Of a DNA stretch of 38,211 nucleotides, positions 31,916-38,211 are shown in pieces. The notes under the pieces were generated by a model, which ran no database searches, was not told the DNA's origin, and saw only the letters and a program-made list of their open reading frames with translations. The stretch lies in assembly GCF_009377175.1 (NCBI RefSeq), contig NZ_VJZD01000073.1, positions 1 through 38,211 of the forward strand. The letters run 5' to 3'. The translations under genes and the position numbers were made by a program. Source of the DNA: Streptomyces adustus. Lineage in GTDB: Bacteria > Actinomycetota > Actinomycetes > Streptomycetales > Streptomycetaceae. Position 1 is the stretch's first letter; the number at the start of each line of letters is the position of its first letter.

Positions 31916-32541
31916 GTGCCTCGCACACTCGGACTCATCGGCAGCGGAGCGATCGGCCTCGCCCGCCTGGCCGTAGCCGCAGGACTCGACGTCGTCCTCA
32001 GCAACTCACGAGGACCTCAAACCCTCACCGAGCTCGTCGACACCCTGGGCAGCCGCGCCCGTGCGGCCACCCCGGCGGAAGCGACACACGCAGTGCCCTG
32101 CCCATCGCCGGAGACAGCACGAAGGCCGAGGAGGAGGCCGGCCACCTGCTGGATGTCCTCGGATACGACGCGGTGGACATCGGCGCGCTCGCGGACAGTT
32201 GGCGGAGCGAACCGAACACTCCTGTCTACGTCGAGCCCTACCGCGGTCAGGCGCCAGCCGGACTGGGGCCGACGGAATGGTGGCAGTGGTCTCTGAACGA
32301 CCCCGGCACCCCCGTCGCTGCGGCGCAGGTCCGTGAACTGGTCGCGAGCGCGGTACGAGGGCCGTCGCGTGCCGGCGTCATACCGGAGGGGCTCACCCTC
32401 CAGCCGGACCTGGCGCGCGTGCTCGGCCATGTGGTTCGACCGGGCCACAGACAGGCAGAGGCGCCACTTCGCCCCGGTGGCCCGGCCCCGCCTGCCCCGC
32501 GGAGGGCCGCCGGGATCTCCCCACCCGATCAACTCGCGTAA
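31916..32541 (+). pseudogene. F420-NADP reductase-like gene with internal deletion and frameshift
   Basis: The GTG at 31916 opens a Rossmann fold (RTLGLIGSGAIGLARLAVAA, LDVVLSNSRGPQTLTELVDT, LGSRARAATPAEATHA). At about 32090 the coding sense changes frame and continues with SALPIAGDSTKAEEEAGHLL, DVLGYDAVDIGALADSWRSE, PNTPVYVEPY up to the stop at 32539-32541. In intact relatives some 70 residues separate these parts, including the region equivalent to VKAFNHMGYHDLEEEA of the paralogue at 19264. A deletion with frameshift explains both the loss and the shift. The next gene starts eight bases after the stop, so this was the first gene of that operon. Confidence 0.7.
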
Positions 32542-32549
32542 GGAACCCC

Positions 32550-32906
32550 ATGACTGACAGCACCGTTCGTATCGACATCAGCGACCTGCCTGCGGTCGTC
32601 CAGCAGTTCTTGACCGCGCTCGACGCCCGGGACACCACCGCGGTGATCGGGATCCTGACCCCGCAGGCGAGCGTGACCGATGAGGGCCACACCCACACCG
32701 GCATCCCCTCGATCACCGACTGGATCGCCGACGCTGCCTCCGAGTTCACCTACACCACCACGCCGGTGGCCGCCGAGCGCACCGGCACCCACCAGTTCAC
32801 CCTCACCCAGCATCTGGAGGGCGACTTCCCCGGCGGCAGCGCCGACCTCAACTACCGCTTCACCCTCGAGGGCACGCAGATCAGCAGCCTGGTCATCGCC
32901 CCCTGA
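32550..32906 (+). CDS. NTF2-like / SnoaL-like small protein
   Basis: This 118-residue protein has an NTF2-fold pattern: an N-terminal helix (LPAVVQQFLTALDARDTTAV), the acidic-aromatic strand ILTPQASVTDEGHTHTGIPS, a WIADAASEFTYTTTP helix-strand and a closing HLEGDFPGGSADLNYRFTLE sheet. Such proteins bind or isomerise small hydrophobic molecules, or serve as partners of SDR enzymes. ATG 32550 has AAGGA seven bases upstream. It sits between the broken reductase gene and an SDR gene in one operon behind the MerR-type promoter. Confidence 0.78.
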   Translation: MTDSTVRIDISDLPAVVQQFLTALDARDTTAVIGILTPQASVTDEGHTHTGIPSITDWIADAASEFTYTTTPVAAERTGTHQFTLTQHLEGDFPGGSADLNYRFTLEGTQISSLVIAP

Positions 32907-32943
32907 CGCGCTCGCCGCCTTTCACACTCCTAGGAAGAGCACT

Positions 32944-33795
32944 ATGAAGACATGGTTCATCACCGGCGGTACCGGTGGTTTCGGCAGGGCCTATGCCGAT
33001 GTCGCGCTGGAGCAGGGCGACAACGTCGTGCTGACCGCCCGCCGACCCGGGCAGCTGAAGGAATGGGCCGACCTGCACGGCGCCGCGACACGTGAGCGGA
33101 TCCTGACGCTGGAGCTGGACACCACCGACCACCAGCAGGTCAGGGATACGGTCCAAACCGCGGAAGCGCACTTCGGCGGGATCGATGTGCTGGTCAACAA
33201 TGCCGGCCGCGGTTGGTACGGGTCGGTGGAGGGCTCCCCGGAGGCGGATGTACGCCGTTCCTTCGAGCTGAACTTCTTCTCCGTCGTCGACCTCGTCCGC
33301 GCGGTGCTTCCCGGCATGCGGGAGCGGCGCAGCGGGTGGATCGTCAACATGTCCTCCGTCGCCGGGATCGCGAGCGTGCCCGGTTTCGGCTTCTACAGTG
33401 CCGCCAAGTTCGCGGTGGAGGGCATGACGGACGCGCTGCGCACCGAGGTGGAGCCGTTCGGCATCCAGGTCCTCGCCGTGGAGCCGGGGGCCTTTCGCAC
33501 CCAGGCCTATGCCGGCTTCGCCGAGGAGCCGGTGACCGAGACCGTGGAGGCCTACCGGGCGTTCGTGGAGACGGTGCGGGTGGCCATGGTCAGTCAGGAC
33601 GGCCACCAGCCGGGCGATCCCCGCCGCGGCGTCCAGGCCGTGGTCGATGCCATGCGGCAGGACTCCCCGCCCCGCCGCATCGTCCTGGGCAACGGCGGCT
33701 ACGACCGTGTCCACGACCAACTGCGCGGCGCCCTGGCCGAACTGCGCGCACAGGAGACCGCCTCCCGGGCCGCGGACTTCCCCAAGGCGGACTAG
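32944..33795 (+). CDS. Short-chain dehydrogenase/reductase (SDR)
   Basis: This 283-residue classical SDR has a glycine motif TGGTGGFGRAYADVALEQGD at residues 8-27, VLVNNAGRGWYGSVEGSPEA around 83-102, a catalytic Ser in NMSSVAGIASVPGFGF and YSAAK as YxxxK near 158. The C-terminal region FRTQAYAG and RRIVLGNGGYDRVHDQL fits the oxidoreductase group often annotated near steroid or ketone metabolism. ATG 32944 follows AGGAAGAG. It begins 38 bases after the NTF2-like gene and is the last gene of the MerR-facing module. Confidence 0.88.
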   Translation: MKTWFITGGTGGFGRAYADVALEQGDNVVLTARRPGQLKEWADLHGAATRERILTLELDTTDHQQVRDTVQTAEAHFGGIDVLVNNAGRGWYGSVEGSPEADVRRSFELNFFSVVDLVRAVLPGMRERRSGWIVNMSSVAGIASVPGFGFYSAAKFAVEGMTDALRTEVEPFGIQVLAVEPGAFRTQAYAGFAEEPVTETVEAYRAFVETVRVAMVSQDGHQPGDPRRGVQAVVDAMRQDSPPRRIVLGNGGYDRVHDQLRGALAELRAQETASRAADFPKAD

Positions 33796-33929
33796 CCCGA
33801 CCGCGCCCCCGCGGCGGCCTGGGGCAAGACGGCCCCTTCCCGTCGAGGGGTAGGTTGTCCACGGCCCCGCCCGATGACCACTGCACCCCCGTGAATATCC
33901 CGCCCACATCCCGTTCTCCTGGAGGATCA

Positions 33930-35039
33930 GTGCCCACCGCCGACGAGCTGATCAGCCCCGTAAGTATCCGCAGTCTGGCGTTGATCCTGCGGGAGACCTC
34001 GCCCGAGATCTCTCCGTGGCAGACCGTCGCCCAGAGCGCAGGGACACTGGCATCGCTCACCCTGAGCGAACGGGCACGTACGGTCGGCGAGGCGCTGCTG
34101 GTCGACGCCGGCCACGACTACCGCCGACTGGCCCGCGCGGTCCGCGCGGCTCTGGCCCGGGAGGACCTGACCGGCTGGATGGTCTGGCCGGTCACCGAGG
34201 CCGTTGCCACCTCCGCCACCGAATCCGGCACGGGCGAGGACCTCGACGACGGCCTGACCCTCATGGCCGCCCTCACACCCCGGCTCACCAGCGAGTTCGC
34301 GCTGCGCACCTTCCTGAACGCGGACCTGGAACGCACCCTTGCCGCCGCCCGGACCTGGACCGCCTCACCCGATGAGGCCGTGCGCCGCCTGGCCAGCGAA
34401 GGCACCCGGCCCAAACTGCCCTGGGCGCGCCAGGTCCCCGCGCTCAACCGGAATCCCGCCCTGGGCGTCCCGATCCTGGACGCCCTTTACCCGGACAGCT
34501 CGGCGTTCGTACGCCGCTCGGTCGCCAACCACCTCAACGACGTCTCCCGCCTGGACGCGGACCTCGCCGGCAGCACCGCCGCACGCTGGGCCAGAAAACC
34601 AGAAAGCACCACGCCGGCCCTGATCCGCCACGCGATGCGCACCCTGATCAAGAACGGCGACCCGAACGCCCTGCACCTCGTCGGCTTCCACGGCAGCCGC
34701 GACGACCTCACGGTTGTCGGACCGCTGCCCGAAGAGACCGACATCCCGTTCGGCGGCGCCCTCACCTTCACCGCCCGCATCACCAACATCTCCCAGCGGC
34801 CGGTCACCCTCTCCATCGACTACGTCATCCATCACATGAAGGCGAACGGCAAGACAGCCCCGAAAGTCTTCAAGCTCGCCAAACGCGCCCTGAACCCCGG
34901 CCAGTCGACCGAGCTCACACGCGAGCACTCGTTCCGGCTGATCACTACCCGCGTCTACTACCCAGGCACCCACCAGCTGCAACTCCAGGTCAACGGCCAC
35001 CAGTTCGACCCTGTCGACTTCCGGCTGCTACAGCCCTGA
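33930..35039 (+). CDS. DNA alkylation repair protein (AlkC-like, HEAT repeats)
   Basis: This 369-residue protein is of the AlkC/AlkD superfamily, HEAT-repeat glycosylases that remove N3- and N7-alkylated bases. Paired helices run through residues 1-255, with the family signature SSAFVRRSVANHLNDVSRLD (about 190-209) and LIRHAMRTLIKNGDPNALHL (231-250). The last 110 residues (IPFGGALTFTARITNISQRP through HQLQLQVNGHQFDPVDF) form a beta-rich, Ig-like domain as found in AlkC but not AlkD. It should act on DNA in the cytoplasm, relevant where reactive electrophiles are handled. GTG 33930 has GGAGG four bases before it. It is 135 bases after the SDR gene on the same strand. Confidence 0.82.
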   Translation: MPTADELISPVSIRSLALILRETSPEISPWQTVAQSAGTLASLTLSERARTVGEALLVDAGHDYRRLARAVRAALAREDLTGWMVWPVTEAVATSATESGTGEDLDDGLTLMAALTPRLTSEFALRTFLNADLERTLAAARTWTASPDEAVRRLASEGTRPKLPWARQVPALNRNPALGVPILDALYPDSSAFVRRSVANHLNDVSRLDADLAGSTAARWARKPESTTPALIRHAMRTLIKNGDPNALHLVGFHGSRDDLTVVGPLPEETDIPFGGALTFTARITNISQRPVTLSIDYVIHHMKANGKTAPKVFKLAKRALNPGQSTELTREHSFRLITTRVYYPGTHQLQLQVNGHQFDPVDFRLLQP

Positions 35040-35118
35040 CAGCAGCCGCGCGGGTCAACCCGCTGATGGTGGGGACCCTTGTTGCAGCACGGCGAGCAAC
35101 CGGGACAATCGCTGTCGA

Positions 35119-35290
35119 TCGCCCGACCTGAACGGCACGATGGGTGCCCCGCACGCCATCGAGCTGCCGTTCGCCTTCGGCAACCTCAGCACGCCTCATG
35201 GAGCATCGGGCCCCCAAGTGCGGCGAGCGTGACCTGGCCCCGCTACAGCACCGAGCAGTCGCACGACCGCGCCCTCCGGACCCCGTGGCC
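35119..35290 (+). pseudogene. Carboxylesterase type B, C-terminal remnant
   Basis: From about 35122 one frame reads LNGTMGAPHAIELPFAFGNL, STPHGASGP; a second then gives VTWPRYSTEQ. In type B carboxylesterases the GAxHAxELPFVFGNL segment carries the catalytic histidine and is followed by a WPxYD strand near the C-terminus. The frame changes in between, and the rest of the enzyme is absent. Confidence 0.5.
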
Positions 35291-35318
35291 GTCATGGTTC
35301 TCGTGTGACTGGTCGCGT

Positions 35319-36086
35319 TCAGCGGTTGACCGTCCCGACAAAGACGGAGAGCGCGGCGAGGACGGCCGCGAGGGTCATCGCCATCGCAGCCGGGACCCCG
35401 AGAACTCGCCGGTGCGCGGGCCGCTGCCGACGGGCGAGTGTGAGTGCCACCCACGCCGCCTGCGCGAGTACGCCGCCGACGCAGGCGAGCAGCAACGGCA
35501 TGACGCCGTCCGGAATGGGCACTGCGCTCGCCGCGAAGGCTCCCGCGATCGGGCTCAGGCAAGCCAGCCCGATCCACGAAGCCACACGCCGCCTCGGTTG
35601 CGCCCCCAGCAGAGCGGCCAACGCCAGGCCCTCGCCGGCCGCGTGCACGAGGAGCGCCGCCGCCACGGCGACCGAGGCGGTCAGTGCCAAGGTCGCCCCC
35701 TCCAGGAAGCGGTGCAGAGCGAGCCCTGATGCCGCGCTGACGCCTCCCGCACGACCTGGCTTGCACGGGCAGCCGATACGGACGACGGCGCCCATCACCC
35801 CGTACGAGGCGAGTGCGGTGGCCGGCACCGCCCACAGCGGCACGCCGGCCTCCTGGGCCTCGTCCCACGCGTCGGGCAGAAGATGGAGAACCGCAATGCT
35901 CAGCAATATCCCTGACGCGGCGGCCAGCAGCAGCACCGACCGGCCGGATCCGCGCCGCGCCAGCCAGGCGCCCGCCACGGTGGCCACAGCCACCAGCACC
36001 ACGGCCACCAGCGTTTCGGTGGAGGGCAGCTGCCACCCGGTTGCGTCGTCAATGTGCGCGCCTGCTGCGTAGAGCACGGAGGACAT
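35319..36086 (-). CDS. ZIP-family divalent metal transporter
   Basis: This 255-residue membrane protein has about eight hydrophobic segments and imports zinc, iron or manganese. The two metal-site helices of the family are present: HRFLEGATLALTAS (H-x-x-x-E-G, about residues 129-142) and LVHAAGEGLALAALL (H-x-x-x-E, about 151-165). An extra CPC motif (IGCPCKPG, about 109) precedes the first, unusual and possibly a metal-sensing or copper-binding site. ATG 36086 is chosen because a GGAGGGAGGAG stretch lies just upstream; the frame stays open upstream without a better site. It follows the methanethiol oxidase gene by 160 bases on the same strand, suggesting joint expression or metal supply for that enzyme. 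Confidence 0.82.
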   Translation of the reverse strand: MSSVLYAAGAHIDDATGWQLPSTETLVAVVLVAVATVAGAWLARRGSGRSVLLLAAASGILLSIAVLHLLPDAWDEAQEAGVPLWAVPATALASYGVMGAVVRIGCPCKPGRAGGVSAASGLALHRFLEGATLALTASVAVAAALLVHAAGEGLALAALLGAQPRRRVASWIGLACLSPIAGAFAASAVPIPDGVMPLLLACVGGVLAQAAWVALTLARRQRPAHRRVLGVPAAMAMTLAAVLAALSVFVGTVNR

Positions 36087-36246
36087 GTCTCCTCCCTCCG
36101 GGGTGGCGGGCTTACGTACGCAGTGCCAGCGCGAACCGGCTCCGTCGGATGTGCTCGGATGCGACCCGCCGCTGCGCCACTCCACACCTGTCGGCCCCGG
36201 GCCGGAACAACACAACCTTCAGCCGGCCATCGCGGAGCACAGGCGG

Positions 36247-37677
36247 TCAGCTGCGGTAGCAGTACGAATCCGAGGAGGCGTCGCCGCCTTGCAGGCGCGT
36301 CTGGTGCACGCGCAAGCCCAGGAAGTCCGGGCCGTGCGGGTAGAAGAGGCTGTCGACGGAGAGCCCGCCGTGCGAGGTGTCGGCGTCGAGCTTGACCAGC
36401 CACGGGTCGATGCCCGCGGGATACACCTGCGCGTCCCAGGCGCTGTACAAGGAGTTCGTCAGGTACACGCGCCGCCCGTCACGGCTGAGCTCGACCATCT
36501 GCGCTGCGCCGGTCAGCGGAGTGTCGGGCTCGGCGGGATGCGGCTGACGGCTGACGATGCCGCCAAGACGCACGGACGCGGTCCACCTCGGATGGAACGG
36601 GTCGCTCACGTCGTACTGATGCAGATCGCCGGTTCCCCAGGTGGATACGTACAGCCACTGGTCGTCCACCGACAGGTCGATGTCGGCGATGAACGGGGGA
36701 ACGGCGCCGAACGGCCGCAGCGCCGGAGGCAAGTCCTCCGTCCGCGCGGGCTCGGCGGGGATGGTGATCACTTTGCGTACCACGAAATCCTCGCCCTCCC
36801 GGGTCCACAGCCACACCGAGGCCGACAGGTCCTCGACGTTGACCACGGTGTTCACGAACCCCCACGTCGCCTCGGGGTCGTGCGCGGGACGCACCTCCAG
36901 CACCATCTGGTTCTCGTCCCCCAGATCGACGCGCTGAAGGTGCCGGCCGGAGTCCAGCTCCCAGAAGTGCAGCGAGTGGCCGTACTGGCGATCCAGCAGC
37001 AGTTCGGGGACGAGGCCGTCCTCGTACATCGAGGGGGTGCCCCACTCGCTGGTCACGGCGACGTTCTGGCGCAGGTGCCACCACAGGTCGTAGGCGAACC
37101 GCTGCGGTCCGCGGTCGCTCTCCCAAGCGCGCAGCACTTCGAAGGTCTCGTGGTCCAGCAGCGCGACGCCGCCGGGCCCGTCCGCACCGTCCGCGCCGCC
37201 CAGGCAGGACAGGAACACCCCGTCGGGACCGCAGTGGAGTGTGTGGGGGCGCGAATATGCGGCCTTGGCGGCCAGCTCCTCGGACTCGACCACCTTGACC
37301 AGGCGCGGGCGGGCGGGATCGGGGTCCGTGTCGAAGATGTGCAGCCGGGAGGAACGCAGTCCCGGGATGATCAGGTAGCGGCGCGCGGCGTGATGATGAC
37401 CGGCATGGGCGAGCGCGCTCGAGCAGGCGTTCCAGCCGAAGTGGTGCAGTTCGTTGCCCAGGCCGGGCAGCTCGGCGTGGGAGATCACGCGGCCGTAGTC
37501 GGCGGATTCGGGGTCGCAGCCGACGGTGAACAACGCGTCCGCGCGCTGTGCGGTCGGGTCGAAACCGACGACGTAGGCGAGCTGCTCCGGGGGCGCGGCG
37601 ACGGCATCCGCCGGTGTGCGGTACAAGGTGGGGTCATTGTGGTTGTCGCGGTCGTGAGCGTGCTCAGTCGTCCTCAT
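36247..37677 (-). CDS. Selenium-binding protein 1 / methanethiol oxidase family
   Basis: This 476-residue member of the SBP56 family shows full-length similarity pattern. It has DPTLYRTPADAVAAPPEQLA near the start, LPGLGNELHHFGWNACSSAL near 70-89, SRPHTLHCGPDGVFLSCLGG near 140-159, QYGHSLHFWELDSGRHLQRV near 232-251 and VYLTNSLYSAWDAQVYP near 410. Characterised bacterial members are copper-dependent methanethiol oxidases, turning methanethiol into formaldehyde, H2S and peroxide. Conserved His residues are present, but which bind metal cannot be read off here. No signal peptide is seen. The start is ATG 37677, with an AGGGAA about eight bases upstream. Its leader (37691-37772) is highly structured, and a ZIP transporter gene follows. 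Confidence 0.88.
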   Translation of the reverse strand: MRTTEHAHDRDNHNDPTLYRTPADAVAAPPEQLAYVVGFDPTAQRADALFTVGCDPESADYGRVISHAELPGLGNELHHFGWNACSSALAHAGHHHAARRYLIIPGLRSSRLHIFDTDPDPARPRLVKVVESEELAAKAAYSRPHTLHCGPDGVFLSCLGGADGADGPGGVALLDHETFEVLRAWESDRGPQRFAYDLWWHLRQNVAVTSEWGTPSMYEDGLVPELLLDRQYGHSLHFWELDSGRHLQRVDLGDENQMVLEVRPAHDPEATWGFVNTVVNVEDLSASVWLWTREGEDFVVRKVITIPAEPARTEDLPPALRPFGAVPPFIADIDLSVDDQWLYVSTWGTGDLHQYDVSDPFHPRWTASVRLGGIVSRQPHPAEPDTPLTGAAQMVELSRDGRRVYLTNSLYSAWDAQVYPAGIDPWLVKLDADTSHGGLSVDSLFYPHGPDFLGLRVHQTRLQGGDASSDSYCYRS

Positions 37678-37690
37678 GGCCGTTCCCTAC

Positions 37691-37751
37691 TCCCGAACGG
37701 AGCCTGGATCCGGGGGACTTCCGACAGGCAGCCGGACTCAACCGTTCGGGA
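37691..37751 (-). ncRNA. Structured leader of the SBP/methanethiol oxidase gene (possible riboswitch-like element)
   Basis: TCCCGAACGG (37691-37700) and CCGTTCGGGA (37742-37751) are a perfect 10-bp inverted repeat 14 bases upstream of the start codon. The 41-base interior contains TCCGG/CCGGA and GCCTG/CAGGC pairs in interleaved order, so they could form a pseudoknot enclosed by the long stem. The 3' arm of the outer stem is close to the ribosome-binding site. I cannot assign it to a known riboswitch class. Confidence 0.4.
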
Positions 37752-37755
37752 TCGA

Positions 37756-37772
37756 TGTCCCGACGCGGGACA
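37756..37772 (-). terminator. Small perfect hairpin between monooxygenase and SBP genes
   Basis: TGTCCCG-ACG-CGGGACA lies 22 bases past the monooxygenase stop. It may be a terminator, an operator or part of the structured leader. Confidence 0.4.
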
Positions 37773-37794
37773 GATATGCCATGAAGCGAGCGTT

Positions 37795-38211
37795 TCACAG
37801 TCCCGGAGCCCTGCCAAACCGACAGCGAGGGGGCGCGGGACGGCGGGTCGTGCACAGCAAGGCAGCCCAGGTGGCGGTGTCGGTGAAGTCGGCGTGGCCT
37901 GCCGGCAGGATGTCGAGGACGACGCGATCGGGCCGGAGCAGCGCGGCATCCGCGCGGCCGGTGCGCAGCCAGGAGGTCAGGAGTCCGTCGTCGTGGAGCG
38001 TGCGTACGTCGATGATGGCGGCACCGATGCCGGCGGCGAGCGCCCGTGGGGACGGTGGCAGGTCGGCCCGGGTCAGGAGCGTGAAGGAGTGCCCGGTCAG
38101 GTCGTCCCGTCGGGCGCGGGCGCCTGCGCCGGTGGTCCACGGCTGCGGACAGATGGTCCCGGCAAGGTCGTGGCGGCGGGTGCGTCGGCAGGTGAGGGGG
38201 CTGTCTCTTAT
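37795..38211 (-). CDS. FAD-dependent aromatic monooxygenase, C-terminal part (runs off the window)
   Basis: This open frame of 139 codons enters from the window edge and stops at 37795. HDLAGTICPQPW, then LTGHSFTLLTRADLPPSPRA, IDVRTLHDDGLLTSWLRTGR and ADAALLRPDRVVLDILPAGH match the thioredoxin-like C-terminal domain of PheA/TfdB/MhpA-type FAD hydroxylases. The LLRPDRxVL strand is characteristic. These enzymes hydroxylate phenolic rings with NAD(P)H and oxygen. The FAD-binding GxGxxG and DG motifs would lie outside the window. The first 11 bases of the visible part match the Nextera adapter end, so residues before about codon 5 should not be trusted. It reads toward the SBP gene on the same strand. 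Confidence 0.7.
   Translation of the reverse strand: MRDSPLTCRRTRRHDLAGTICPQPWTTGAGARARRDDLTGHSFTLLTRADLPPSPRALAAGIGAAIIDVRTLHDDGLLTSWLRTGRADAALLRPDRVVLDILPAGHADFTDTATWAALLCTTRRPAPPRCRFGRAPGL
38201..38211. other. Probable residual sequencing-adapter sequence at the window end
   Basis: The final 11 bases CTGTCTCTTAT are identical to the start of the Tn5/Nextera mosaic end CTGTCTCTTATACACATCT. Their position at the extreme end suggests untrimmed adapter rather than genomic DNA. The end of an insertion sequence is a less likely alternative. Confidence 0.55.

Noticed and set aside
37691..37751. SAH riboswitch
   Set aside because: Some consensus-like strings are present, but the conserved downstream pairing to the GAG-CGC arm is missing and spacing differs.
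1..38211. tRNA, rRNA, CRISPR array, replication origin or phage attachment site
   Set aside because: I looked for conserved tRNA arms, spaced repeats and DnaA-box clusters by eye and saw none; a covariance-model scan would be needed to exclude them fully.

Overview
The window is very GC-rich, with the codon and start-codon habits (ATG/GTG, several apparently leaderless) of a Streptomyces-like actinomycete. The mix of small regulator-enzyme modules, orphan families and many broken gene fragments resembles an accessory or chromosome-arm region. It contains no rRNA, tRNA, CRISPR array or core operon that I can see.

Region 1 (1-8.5 kb) is largely a gene graveyard. It holds remnants of an IS3 transposase, a ricin-type lectin, a lipocalin-like protein, a SnoaL-like protein, an SGNH lipase, an S8 protease, a glycosyltransferase, an alpha/beta hydrolase and a flavin monooxygenase. 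The intact genes here are a winged-helix protein (2047), MarR regulator 1 (2926), a 65-codon peptide (4133-4330, minus), a D-cysteine desulfhydrase-type PLP enzyme (5495-6475, minus) and a CGNR zinc-finger regulator (7809).

Region 2 (8.5-15.3 kb) repeats part of region 1: a decayed winged-helix remnant precedes MarR regulator 2, about 80% identical to regulator 1. Then come a family 1 glycosyltransferase, an NADPH-dependent FMN reductase, MarR regulator 3, and an MFS exporter with its TetR regulator. Palindromic operators sit in the promoters.

Region 3 (15.5-22.7 kb) holds two pseudogenes, then an operon of two luciferase-like flavin/F420 oxidoreductases plus an F420-NADP reductase-like protein. 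A divergent SnoaL-like/TetR pair follows, then an orphan peptide that looks like an FxLD-type lanthipeptide precursor, and a lipoprotein beta-carbonic anhydrase.

Region 4 (23.0-30.2 kb) starts with a complete ISL3-family insertion sequence with 8-bp target duplications. It continues with a secreted GH27 alpha-galactosidase carrying a CBM13 domain, an IS5 remnant, an SDR/LysR divergent pair, a DUF6188-like protein and an IS3 OrfB remnant.

Region 5 (30.6-38.2 kb) has a MerR regulator facing a MerR-type promoter (19-bp spacer) and a module of a broken F420-NADP reductase-like gene, an NTF2-like protein and an SDR. After these come an AlkC-type DNA alkylation repair protein, a ZIP metal transporter, a selenium-binding-protein/methanethiol oxidase gene with a structured leader, and the 3' end of a flavin monooxygenase. 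The last 11 bases match the inner end of the Nextera adapter, so the window probably ends at a contig end.

The common theme is local regulators (MarR x3, TetR x2, LysR, MerR, CGNR) next to flavin, NADPH or SDR oxidoreductases and export or glycosylation genes, as expected for sensing and detoxifying quinone-like or electrophilic compounds. The most interesting signal is one 18-bp operator pattern, TACTTGC-TYCG-TCAAGTA, present at five sites in four promoters across 13 kb. It would tie the FMN reductase, the glycosyltransferase, MarR 3, the luciferase-like operon and a broken SnoaL gene into one local regulon.
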